Positions 1 to 7,923 of a DNA stretch of 64,000 nucleotides are shown here, piece by piece. Below the pieces are notes generated by a model. That model was not told the DNA's origin. It worked only from the letters and a program-made list of their open reading frames with translations, and did no database searches. The translations under genes were made by a program, and so were the position numbers. Position 1 is the first letter of the stretch, and each line of letters opens with the position of its first letter. Origin of the DNA: CALBPI01 sp039821605 (lineage in GTDB: Bacteria > Pseudomonadota > Gammaproteobacteria > Steroidobacterales > Woeseiaceae); NCBI GenBank assembly GCA_039821605.1, contig JBCBNV010000003.1:310001-374000 (forward strand), in the 5' to 3' direction.

Positions 1-29
1 CCCGTCAAATCAAACCGACTCTTGCTCAT
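1..29 (-). CDS. Start of a short-chain dehydrogenase-like gene (cut by window edge)
   Basis: Only ten codons are visible, reading MSKSRFDLTG leftward off the window. The ATG overlaps the TGA of the upstream thioesterase gene (ATGA), so the gene is translationally coupled to the icmF operon. An N-terminus of the form FDLTG immediately before the expected nucleotide-binding motif is common in classical SDR oxidoreductases. That is the only basis for the family call. Substrate and exact role cannot be judged. Confidence 0.45.
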
Positions 30-490
30 GTCGCGCCTCCATCGCCGACCGGGCTAGGATCGCGCGGCCGCAACTTGAATGTGCACTGCGCTGTTGCGCA
101 GATCTGTGAATCTTCGTCGTCCCCGTGACTGGGATCGAATACGGTGGACTGCGTGAATGCTGTGCGACCGGCGCGGCGCGTGAGTCGGCCTTCAGCGTAG
201 AGCGTGTCGCCGGTCACGGCCCGCATGAAGTTCGTCGACTGGGTCATCGTCACCGACACCTCGCTACCGCGCTCGCCGCCGTGAGCGGCAAAGGCTGCAG
301 CGATATCGAGCATCGACATGATGATGCCGCCATGCGCCATGCCCAACGTGTTCGTGTGAACCTTGCCCAACGGCATGCACATCCGCACATAGCCCGGGCG
401 CGCGGCCACAATGCGGAAATCGAGAAACTCGAGATAGGTGCCCTCGTAATTGGGGATACCCATATCAGCCGGTGTCAGCGCCTCGGTCAC
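26..490 (-). CDS. PaaI-type hotdog-fold acyl-CoA thioesterase
   Basis: A protein of 154 residues with the hotdog thioesterase pattern: the stretch HTNTLGMAHGGIIMSMLDIA (about residues 45-64) carries the His-Gly-Gly segment that precedes the catalytic helix in PaaI/YbgC-like enzymes. It is expected to hydrolyse acyl-CoA esters in the cytoplasm. The start is a GTG that overlaps the TGA of the crotonase upstream, and its own TGA overlaps the next ATG. It is therefore the third gene of the icmF operon and probably handles CoA esters made or spilled by that pathway. Substrate length is unknown. Confidence 0.85.
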   Translation of the reverse strand: MTEALTPADMGIPNYEGTYLEFLDFRIVAARPGYVRMCMPLGKVHTNTLGMAHGGIIMSMLDIAAAFAAHGGERGSEVSVTMTQSTNFMRAVTGDTLYAEGRLTRRAGRTAFTQSTVFDPSHGDDEDSQICATAQCTFKLRPRDPSPVGDGGAT

Positions 491-1230
491 TTGATGAACT
501 CCGCAAGTCGGTCGTTGGTGTCGGCGATATCGTAGTCGCTAGCCAACTCGACGGCGAGACCCTCGGCCAGCGGCAGGCTCTCGGTACGGCGCCAGAGATC
601 CTTGTAAGCAGCGATCACATCCGCGCTATTCGTCAGGATCCTTGCGATGACGGCATCGACATGCGCGTCGAGCTCAGCCGCCGGCGCGTGCCCATTGGCG
701 AGACCCCAGGCCACCGCCTCGGCTGCGGTGAATGAGCGCGCGGTCAATGCGAGCTCACGCGCGACCAGCGGGGGCACGCGGCGCGGCAGGCGCTGCGTCA
801 TACCCCAGGTCGGTCGCACGCCCCACTTGGCGTGCGTATCGCCGAGCTTCGCTTCATCGGCGATGTAGACGAGGTCGCAACCGAGCACGAGTTCGAGTGC
901 ACCCGTAAAGCAATGACCATTGACCTTGGCGATCACGGGCTGACGCATTGCTGTCATCGCGCCCAGAGCGCGCCCCGCGGGAACATCGAGAATGTCGCCC
1001 ACCTTGCCTTGCACAATGGGCCGACCGCCCAGTGCTTTGAGGTCAACACCTGCCGAGAATGCGCGACCCGCACCTGTCAGCACAACAACGCGATCTTCGG
1101 GTGTCACGGCGTCCAGCGCGTCGGCCAGCGCCTCGAGCATGCCGGGCGTGATCGCGTTGAGCGCATCGGGACGACTCAGCGTGAGCGTGAGCACGCCGTT
1201 GCCGGCACGCTCGACCGTCAGCTCACTCAC
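487..1230 (-). CDS. Enoyl-CoA hydratase/isomerase family protein (atypical active site)
   Basis: A crotonase-fold protein of 247 residues. The oxyanion-hole segment GRAFSAGVDL (55-64) and the second segment GHCFTGALELVLGCDL (105-120) are clear. Of the two glutamates used by classical enoyl-CoA hydratases, the first is present (E113 in GALEL). The position of the second is occupied by H133 in DTHAKWG. This makes simple hydratase chemistry doubtful; a decarboxylase, isomerase or hydrolase of the same fold is possible. The GTG start overlaps the icmF stop codon (GTGA), so the gene is coupled to the mutase and probably processes its product or substrate. Confidence 0.88.
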   Translation of the reverse strand: MSELTVERAGNGVLTLTLSRPDALNAITPGMLEALADALDAVTPEDRVVVLTGAGRAFSAGVDLKALGGRPIVQGKVGDILDVPAGRALGAMTAMRQPVIAKVNGHCFTGALELVLGCDLVYIADEAKLGDTHAKWGVRPTWGMTQRLPRRVPPLVARELALTARSFTAAEAVAWGLANGHAPAAELDAHVDAVIARILTNSADVIAAYKDLWRRTESLPLAEGLAVELASDYDIADTNDRLAEFIK

Positions 1231-4200
1231 ATGTTGCGACGGTATTCGCCGCCGACCTCGTACAGCGCCGCAGAAATCTGGCCCAGTGAACAGGTTTGTA
1301 CCGTGTCGATGAGCGCTTCGAATACGTTGCCGCGTTCGCGGGCCACTTGCTGTAACGCCGCCAGCGCCGCGCCGCCCGCGTCGTCGTTCGATTGCTGAAA
1401 CGCTCTCACGGCATCGATCTGGTCGTTCTTCTCGCCGTCGGTCGAGCGGATCAACTCAAGCTCGTGAATCTCGTCCTCCTGGCCCTCGGGCGGCAGGAAG
1501 GTGTTCACGCCGATGAGCGGCAGGCTGCCGTCGTGTTTGCGGCTCTCGTAGTAGAGGCTTTCGTCCTGAATCTTGCCGCGCTGGTACATCGTGTCCATCG
1601 CACCCAGCACGCCGCCACGTTCCGAGATGCGGTCGAACTCGGCGTAGACCGCCTCTTCGACGAGGTCTGTGAGCTCATCAATGATGAACGAGCCCTGCCA
1701 CGGGTTCTCGGTGTAGTTGAGCCCCATCTCGCGGTTGATGATGAGCTGGATCGCCACGGCGCGCCGCACCGATTGTTCGGTCGGCGTGGTCACCGCCTCG
1801 TCGAACGCATTGGTGTGCAGGCTGTTGCAGTTGTCGAACAGCGCGTAGAGCGCCTGCAGCGTCGTGCGGATGTCGTTGAAGCTGATCTCCTGGGCGTGCA
1901 GGCTGCGGCCCGAGGTCTGGATGTGGTATTTCATCATCTGGCTGCGCTTGCTGGCACCGTAGCGCTCGCGCATCGCGCGCGCCCAGATACGGCGCGCCAC
2001 GCGACCGATCACCGAATACTCAGGGTCCATGCCGTTGGAGAAAAAGAACGACAGATTGGGCGCGAAGTCGTCAATGTTCATGCCGCGCGCCAGGTAGTAC
2101 TCGACGATCGTGAAGCCATTCGACAGCGTGAAGGCGAGCTGACTGATCGGGTTCGCCCCGGCTTCGGCGATGTGATAGCCCGAGATCGACACGCTGTAGT
2201 AGTTGCGCACTTCGTTGTCGGTGAAGTACTGCTGCACGTCGCCCATCATCTTCATCGCGAACTCGGTCGAGAAGATGCAGGTGTTCTGCGCCTGGTCCTC
2301 CTTGAGGATGTCGGCCTGTACGGTGCCGCGCACGGTCTTGAGGGTGTCCGCCTTGATGCGTGCATAGGTGCCGGCGTCGACCACGGCATGACCGGGCACG
2401 CCCAGCAGACGCAGGCCGAGACCGTCGTGGCCTTCGGGCAGCGCACCGGAGTACGTCGGTCGCGCGCGCGCGCCGAACCATGTGTCGATCTTCGCGTTGG
2501 CTGCGTCCCAGCCGCCCGACTCGTCGAGGTGCTTCTCGACCTGCTGGTCGACGGCCGTGTTCATGAAGAACGCCAGAATCATGGGCGCGGGCCCGTTGAT
2601 CGTCATCGACACGGACGTGGTCGGCGCGCAGAGATCGAAGCCCGAGTAGAGCTTCTTCATGTCATCGACCGTGGCGATCGAGACGCCCGAGTTACCGACC
2701 TTGCCGTAGATGTCCGGACGTTCGTGCGGATCCTCGCCGTAGAGCGTGACCGAGTCGAACGCCGTCGACAAACGCGCGGCGTCATGTCCCTGCGACAAGT
2801 AGTGGAAGCGGCGGTTGGTGCGCTCGGGCGTACCCTCGCCTGCGAACATCCGGATTGGGTCCTCGCCCGCGCGGCGATAGGGATACACGCCGCCCGTGAA
2901 CGGGTAGCCACCGGGCAGGTTTTCCTTCATGAGGAACGTCAGCTGCTCGCCCCAGTCCGCAAACTTCGGCGCCGCGATCTTGGGTACCTTGAGATGGCTT
3001 AGCGTCTCGCGATAGTTGTCGCCCGTGATGGTTTTGCCGCGCACCGTGTATTCGAACTGGTCGCTCGTGACGCCGGCACGTCGAGCGGGCCAGCCTGCGA
3101 GCAAATCCAGCGCTTCACCCGACAGGTTGCCGAGCGCCTCGTTGTAGCGCTGGCGCAGCGTTCGCGTTGAGAGATCGACACTGTCATCGGTCAGCGCAGC
3201 CGCCTCGAAGCGCTCGAGCGCCGCCGGCAGCATCGGGTCCTCGAGGGCCTTGAGCGCCCCGTACAGGTATTGTGCCTCGCGGGCGGCTGCGGCCTCGCGC
3301 TCGATGCGCGCGTTGATGCCCCGTCCCTGCTCGCTGATCTCGGCCAGGTAGCGAATCCGGGCGCCGGGAATCAGCGCCGTTGCGCGCGGCTCGCGCTCGG
3401 CGTCGCCTGTGTCCACCTGCCAGCGGTCGGCATCGAGCGCCAGCTTGTCCGTAAGGTGGCGGCACAGCTCGGAGAACATCCAGGTCAGGCCCGGGTCCGC
3501 GAATTGGCTGGCGATGGTCGGATACACCGGCACCTCGTCATCGCTGGCCTGGAAGGCCAGCCGGTTGCGGCGCCATTGCTTGCGAATGTCGCGCAGCGCG
3601 TCCTCCGCGCCGCGGCGGTCGTATTTGTTGAGCACCACGAGATCGGCGTAGTCGAGCATGTCGATCTTCTCGAGCTGGCTCGCCGCACCGTAGTCCGAGG
3701 TCATGACGTAGGTCGAGAAGTCCACGACATCGACGATCTCGCTGTCACTCTGGCCGATGCCGGCCGTTTCCACGATCACGAGGTCGAAGCCCGCGCTCTT
3801 CAGGAAGGCCACGGCGTCACCCAACATCTCGCTCGTGGCCAGGTGCTGGCGCCGCGTCGCGATGGAGCGCATGTAGAGCCGTTCGTTGCGCAGCGTGTTC
3901 ATGCGGATGCGGTCGCCCAGCAACGCACCGCCCGTGCGCCGACGCGTCGGATCCACGGCCACGACGGCAATGCGTCGCTCCGGGAAGTGCTGCGAGAAGC
4001 GGTTGAGCAGCTCGTCGGTCACGCTCGACTTGCCGGCGCCGCCCGTGCCCGTGATCCCAATCACAGGCACCGCGCGGGCTATCGACCACTCGCGACGCAA
4101 ACGCGCCAGCGTGTCGTCGTCAAAGCGTTGCTGCTCCAGTGCCGAGAGCATGGCCGCGATGCCCGAAGCGTCACCCGCTTTGGGTTGCCCCTCGGGCAAC

Positions 4201-4679
4201 GTTGCGGGCCGCGCCGCTCGCGCCTTTGTTGTGCGCGTGATGAGGTCCTCGATCATGGCGTCCAAGCCGAGCTTCATGCCATCGTTCGGGTGGTAGATGC
4301 GCTCTACGCCGTAGCCCATGAGTTCGCGGATTTCCTCGGGCGTAATCGTGCCGCCGCCGCCGCCGAACACGCGAATGTGTTGGGCGCCCGCATCGCGCAA
4401 CATGTCGACCATGTAGCGGAAATACTCGGTGTGGCCGCCCTGGTAGGAACTGATGGCGATGCCATCGGCGTCTTCCTGAATGGCGGCGCGAACGACGTCG
4501 GCCACGCTGCGGTTGTGCCCGAGGTGGATCACCTCGGCGCCTTTCGACTGGATCAGCCGGCGCATGATGTTGATCGCGGCATCGTGGCCGTCGAACAGTG
4601 AGGCGGCGGTGACAAATCGCAGGGGCGGCTGGCGATCGGCCGCTTCCGTACCCGTCATCTCCCGGGTTGCAACGCTCAT
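1227..4679 (-). CDS. icmF: Fused isobutyryl-CoA mutase (IcmF) with G-protein chaperone domain
   Basis: A single 1150-residue chain in the IcmF order. First comes an N-terminal B12-binding domain (LFDGHDAA, H32 as lower cobalt ligand). Next is a MeaI-type GTPase with Walker A GTGGAGKSS (211-219) and NKYD (351-354). Last is the large mutase domain from about residue 560. Methylmalonyl-CoA mutase uses a Tyr and an Arg to hold the carboxylate. Here the matching positions are F612 (RMFAGEG) and Q798 (DQAQNT), the isobutyryl/n-butyryl-CoA signature. IcmF enzymes interconvert these esters and can act on isovaleryl/pivalyl-CoA. A strong AAGGAGG site lies 6 nt before the ATG. It is first in an operon with a crotonase, a thioesterase and an SDR, and is divergent from a TetR gene. 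Confidence 0.95.
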   Translation of the reverse strand: MSVATREMTGTEAADRQPPLRFVTAASLFDGHDAAINIMRRLIQSKGAEVIHLGHNRSVADVVRAAIQEDADGIAISSYQGGHTEYFRYMVDMLRDAGAQHIRVFGGGGGTITPEEIRELMGYGVERIYHPNDGMKLGLDAMIEDLITRTTKARAARPATLPEGQPKAGDASGIAAMLSALEQQRFDDDTLARLRREWSIARAVPVIGITGTGGAGKSSVTDELLNRFSQHFPERRIAVVAVDPTRRRTGGALLGDRIRMNTLRNERLYMRSIATRRQHLATSEMLGDAVAFLKSAGFDLVIVETAGIGQSDSEIVDVVDFSTYVMTSDYGAASQLEKIDMLDYADLVVLNKYDRRGAEDALRDIRKQWRRNRLAFQASDDEVPVYPTIASQFADPGLTWMFSELCRHLTDKLALDADRWQVDTGDAEREPRATALIPGARIRYLAEISEQGRGINARIEREAAAAREAQYLYGALKALEDPMLPAALERFEAAALTDDSVDLSTRTLRQRYNEALGNLSGEALDLLAGWPARRAGVTSDQFEYTVRGKTITGDNYRETLSHLKVPKIAAPKFADWGEQLTFLMKENLPGGYPFTGGVYPYRRAGEDPIRMFAGEGTPERTNRRFHYLSQGHDAARLSTAFDSVTLYGEDPHERPDIYGKVGNSGVSIATVDDMKKLYSGFDLCAPTTSVSMTINGPAPMILAFFMNTAVDQQVEKHLDESGGWDAANAKIDTWFGARARPTYSGALPEGHDGLGLRLLGVPGHAVVDAGTYARIKADTLKTVRGTVQADILKEDQAQNTCIFSTEFAMKMMGDVQQYFTDNEVRNYYSVSISGYHIAEAGANPISQLAFTLSNGFTIVEYYLARGMNIDDFAPNLSFFFSNGMDPEYSVIGRVARRIWARAMRERYGASKRSQMMKYHIQTSGRSLHAQEISFNDIRTTLQALYALFDNCNSLHTNAFDEAVTTPTEQSVRRAVAIQLIINREMGLNYTENPWQGSFIIDELTDLVEEAVYAEFDRISERGGVLGAMDTMYQRGKIQDESLYYESRKHDGSLPLIGVNTFLPPEGQEDEIHELELIRSTDGEKNDQIDAVRAFQQSNDDAGGAALAALQQVARERGNVFEALIDTVQTCSLGQISAALYEVGGEYRRNM

Positions 4680-4768
4680 GGGCGCCCTCCTTGCGGTGTG
4701 CGATTGTGGGCCAGGGGCGGTCGCGGTCAGAGCCGCAGGCCGGTACAGTGGCCGGTGTGCGTGATGCT

Positions 4769-4790
4769 AATTTTAATCCGGATTAAAATT
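4769..4790. promoter_or_regulatory. Perfect 22-bp palindrome, candidate TetR-family operator
   Basis: Each half reads AATTTTAATCC and the two halves meet without a spacer. It is AT-rich in an otherwise GC-rich intergenic region and lies about 90 bp before icmF and 48 bp before the TetR gene, which diverge from here. TetR regulators usually bind such dyads beside their own gene. Control of icmF by this regulator is therefore the simplest reading, but the inference is positional only. Confidence 0.65.
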
Positions 4791-4837
4791 TTCGTCGAGT
4801 TTTCGTTAAAACAAACACTTACAGGCCATTCCGCGAT

Positions 4838-5431
4838 ATGACCTCAGCCAATTCGGGCGCAACGCGCGCATTTGACGATAAACGCGAACGCCTGCTCCGC
4901 GCCGCGGCGCGCTGTTTCAACGAGAAAGGCTATAGCGGCACGTCCCTCAAGGACGTCGCCATTCAGCTTGGCCTCACCGATGCGGCGATCTACTACTACA
5001 TCGCAGGCAAGCAGGAACTCGTCTACCAGTGCTACATGCGAGCCGCCGACATCGGGCAGCGCATGCTGGAACAGGCCACCACGGAAGGCGGCAAGGGCTT
5101 CGCTATCGCGCGCCGTTACCTCGAACTGCACGTGGCCGCGCATTGCGGCGACGAGGGCCCGATTGCCATCATGAGTGAGATCCCCTCGCTCACGCCCGAA
5201 CACCGCGAGGAGATCCTGAAGCGCTCGCGGACGCACTCGCGAAACTTCGAGGCCGTACTGCGCCGCGGTATCGACGATGGCAGCATCATCGACTGCGACG
5301 TGCGCATGACGGGCAACGCAATCATGGGCGCCGTCAACTGGATTCCAAAGTGGTTTCATGGCGACCCGACGGTGGCCGAAGACGCGGTCCGTACCTTCCC
5401 CGAATACCTGATGCGCGGCCTCAGGCCGTGA
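4838..5431 (+). CDS. TetR/AcrR-family transcriptional regulator
   Basis: A protein of 197 residues with a typical N-terminal TetR DNA-binding domain: helix 1 around RERLLRAAARCFNEKGY (16-32), then the helix-turn-helix SLKDVAIQLGLTDAAIYYY (36-54) followed by GKQELVY. The C-terminal ligand domain is not diagnostic. It is transcribed away from icmF with a perfect palindrome between them, so it probably represses the icmF operon and responds to an acyl-CoA or related ligand. Its TGA overlaps the GTG of the following MipA-like gene, which suggests co-translation. Confidence 0.92.
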   Translation: MTSANSGATRAFDDKRERLLRAAARCFNEKGYSGTSLKDVAIQLGLTDAAIYYYIAGKQELVYQCYMRAADIGQRMLEQATTEGGKGFAIARRYLELHVAAHCGDEGPIAIMSEIPSLTPEHREEILKRSRTHSRNFEAVLRRGIDDGSIIDCDVRMTGNAIMGAVNWIPKWFHGDPTVAEDAVRTFPEYLMRGLRP

Positions 5432-6285
5432 TCAGCCGTGTATTGGCCGGCGCAGCGCTCGGTGCGCTGGCGGCGTCGGCAGCCGCACAGACAAGCGCGA
5501 GCTTTCCGAGCCAGAGTGACGACGACACGGGGCTCCCGCTCTGGGAGCTTGGCGCCGGCGTGGGCGCGGCCGTCACACCCGACTACCCTTCGGCCAGCGG
5601 CACAACGGCGCGCGTGCTGCCGCTGCCCGTCGTGGTCTACCGAGGGGACTTTCTCCGACTTGGCGATGGCAGTGCGGCATCGGGCCGGCTGTTCCGCAAC
5701 GAGCGCATGGAGCTCGACCTCAGTCTCAATGGCTCCTTCGACGCCGAAAGCGACGATGTCACCGCGCGCGAGGGCATGCCCGATCTCGGGTTCATTTTCG
5801 AGGTCGGGCCCGAACTCGAAATCATCCTGAGCGACACAGCCGTGACGGATCGGCGCCTGAAGCTCGAGCTACCCGTGCGCGCCGCCTTCTCGCTCGACGA
5901 CGAGAAGATCAACAGTCGGGGCTTCGTATTCAGCCCGCAGCTCGAGTACGAACGTGAGTTCGGCGACGGCTACGAATGGTCGGCCTCGATCACGACGAGC
6001 ATGGCCAGCCGCGATCTGCACGACTACTTCTACAGTGTCACGCCCGAGTTTGAGACGCCCTTACGCGCCGCGTATGACGCGCGCGGCGGGTATCTGCAAA
6101 GCACGCTGGGCCTGACCTTACAACGGCGCACGGACACGACCTTTGCGGCCGTCGGCCTGCGCGTATCGAGCCTCGACGGCGCCGCCAATTCGGCATCGCC
6201 GCTGTTCCGCTCGCGCGAGGATGTCAGCGTGTTCGCGTTCTGGGTCGTCCAGCTCTGGAAGAGCGAACGCCGAGTCGAACCCTAG
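5428..6285 (+). CDS. MipA/OmpV-family outer-membrane protein
   Basis: I place the start at the GTG that overlaps the TetR stop (GTGA). It gives an N-terminal signal peptide, MISRVLAGAALGALAASAAA followed by QTSA, whereas earlier in-frame starts would bury it. The mature chain of about 265 residues opens with PLWELGAGVGAAVTPDYP, the usual beginning of MipA/OmpV proteins, and alternates short hydrophobic strands ending in VVQLWKSE. The family forms outer-membrane barrels; MipA links a lytic transglycosylase to a peptidoglycan synthase. The gene ends tail-to-tail with the next crotonase, with stop codons overlapping. Confidence 0.85.
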   Translation: MISRVLAGAALGALAASAAAQTSASFPSQSDDDTGLPLWELGAGVGAAVTPDYPSASGTTARVLPLPVVVYRGDFLRLGDGSAASGRLFRNERMELDLSLNGSFDAESDDVTAREGMPDLGFIFEVGPELEIILSDTAVTDRRLKLELPVRAAFSLDDEKINSRGFVFSPQLEYEREFGDGYEWSASITTSMASRDLHDYFYSVTPEFETPLRAAYDARGGYLQSTLGLTLQRRTDTTFAAVGLRVSSLDGAANSASPLFRSREDVSVFAFWVVQLWKSERRVEP

Positions 6286-7109
6286 GCCGCTTCGTCGGGC
6301 GCTGACGCGTCTGGATCCCGAAATTCGGGCGCACGCTTCTGCAGGTTGGACATGGCGGCTTCGAGCTGGTTGGCCGTGCCCATGACGCTGAGCTGCGCGG
6401 CCGCTTCAAGCCGCAGCGCTTCCGCGCGGTCACTCTCGAAGGCGTCGTTGCACAGGTGCTTGGTGGCGCGCACGGCATCGGGCGACCGTCCCGCGATCTT
6501 TGCGGCCAGGGTCTGCGCGGCCGCCAGGGGCTCGGGTGTGGCCCGAGTCACGAGGCCGAGCTCGGCGGCTTGCGCCCCGTCGACGATCTGACCGGTGTAG
6601 GCGAGCATCTTGAGCCGGTCGAGCGGCATCACGCCGCGCATCGTGGCTGTCATCGCCATGTCGGGAACGAGCCCCCACTTGATCTCCATGATGGACAGCT
6701 TCGCGTCGGGCGCGGCAATCCGGATGTCGGCACCCGAGGCCACCTGAACCCCGGCACCGAAGCACACGCCCTCGATGGCCGCGATGACGGGCATGGGCAA
6801 TGCGTACCAGACCCAGGTCGGGTGCTGGTAACGGTTGGCCGGCGTATCGCCACAGAGGGCGAAGGCTTCATTGGCGAATCGCCCGGCAATGTCCTGCCCG
6901 CCGAATCCGGCGATATCGATCCCCGCGGAGAAGTTGCCGCCGGATCCCGTGAGCACAACGGCCCGAATGTCACCACGCGCGGCCACCGCCGCGGCGGCCT
7001 CGGGCAGCGCCTCGAACATCGCGGGATCCATGGCGTTCATCTTGTCCGCCCGGTCCAGTGTGACCGTGGCGACGTGCTCGTGGACATCAATGCGCACGCG
7101 ATCGTTCAT
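6282..7109 (-). CDS. Crotonase-family protein, dienoyl-CoA isomerase-like
   Basis: A crotonase fold of 275 residues with the oxyanion segment GGNFSAGIDI (57-66). In dienoyl-CoA isomerases three acids matter (Asp, Glu, Asp). Here the corresponding positions read Q122 in GAGVQVASGAD, E142 in IMEIKWG and D150 in LVPDM. Two of three acids are kept, so an isomerase-like reaction in fatty-acid degradation is more likely than plain hydration. A strong GGAGGT Shine-Dalgarno sequence lies 7 nt before the ATG. The gene is monocistronic and diverges from the YceI-like gene. Confidence 0.88.
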   Translation of the reverse strand: MNDRVRIDVHEHVATVTLDRADKMNAMDPAMFEALPEAAAAVAARGDIRAVVLTGSGGNFSAGIDIAGFGGQDIAGRFANEAFALCGDTPANRYQHPTWVWYALPMPVIAAIEGVCFGAGVQVASGADIRIAAPDAKLSIMEIKWGLVPDMAMTATMRGVMPLDRLKMLAYTGQIVDGAQAAELGLVTRATPEPLAAAQTLAAKIAGRSPDAVRATKHLCNDAFESDRAEALRLEAAAQLSVMGTANQLEAAMSNLQKRAPEFRDPDASAPDEAA

Positions 7110-7197
7110 GGGCCTTACCTCCGTCGTTGTGGCTGACGTAGTATACGACCCAGGAGACGAGGCGTTGCCGCAGTTTGCGGCATTCAGGACATCGCTT

Positions 7198-7920
7198 ATG
7201 GGCAGGCACTATTGCGGACTCGCAGCGGTTATGGCGCTCGTCGTCATGGCGGGCTGCGCCGCCGTCGGTGAGTCGACGGCGCCACCGGTCACAGCCACTG
7301 AGGTGGCACCCGAGGTCACGCTGCGCACCCGCGAGCCCGCGCCCGACGCCGTTCGCTTCACTGTCGTCAGCGCCAGCAGCCAGATCCGCCTGCTCACCTT
7401 TCGGGAAGGCCCGATGGCAAGGCTCGGCCACAACCACGTCATCACGACCACGGCCCTGACGGGTACCGCGTGGCTCACGGATGACGTTGGCGAGGCCCTG
7501 GTTCGGATTGTTGTGCCCGCGAATGGGCTCGCCGTCGACGACCCCGAGGCGCGCACCGAGGAAGGCGAAGGATTCGAGGATCTCGTGCCCGAGGACGACA
7601 TCGCCGCCACGCGCGACAACATGCTCGGCGACACCCTGCTGCGCGCCACCGACTACCCGTTTATCCGCGCGACCTGCGGCGACTATGCCGCTGCCGCACG
7701 GACCATCGACTGCGAGCTTGAGGTTGCGGGTAACACGGCACTCGTCACCATGCCGGTCGAGATCGAGCGCGAAGCACGCGTGGTCACGGCACGTGGCGAG
7801 GTCACACTCACGCACACGCAGCTCGGCCTTGAGCCCTACTCTGCCGCAGGTGGTGCCATTCGCGTTGCCGATGGCATCACGCTTCGATTCACGATCGTCG
7901 CGCAGCGCCTGTCCGACTGA
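7198..7920 (+). CDS. YceI-family lipoprotein
   Basis: I start at the ATG giving MGRHYCGLAAVMALVVMAGC, which ends in a lipobox (VMAGC, Cys20); longer in-frame extensions lack a signal sequence. The mature part has YceI-type features: a beta-strand opening VRFTVVSASSQIRLLTF, then LGHNHVITT, and the closing strand ITLRFTIVAQ. YceI proteins are periplasmic lipocalin-like barrels that bind isoprenoid or other amphipathic ligands. It diverges from a crotonase gene and meets the PQQ dehydrogenase gene head-on three bases after its stop. Ligand unknown. Confidence 0.8.
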   Translation: MGRHYCGLAAVMALVVMAGCAAVGESTAPPVTATEVAPEVTLRTREPAPDAVRFTVVSASSQIRLLTFREGPMARLGHNHVITTTALTGTAWLTDDVGEALVRIVVPANGLAVDDPEARTEEGEGFEDLVPEDDIAATRDNMLGDTLLRATDYPFIRATCGDYAAAARTIDCELEVAGNTALVTMPVEIEREARVVTARGEVTLTHTQLGLEPYSAAGGAIRVADGITLRFTIVAQRLSD

Positions 7921-7923
7921 TCG

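Noticed and set aside
1392..3002. Long open frame on the plus strand opposite icmF (536 codons)
   Set aside because: It mirrors the codon structure of icmF in antisense, is rich in Arg, Val, His and Leu without any domain, and lacks a ribosome-binding site. High G+C produces such frames.
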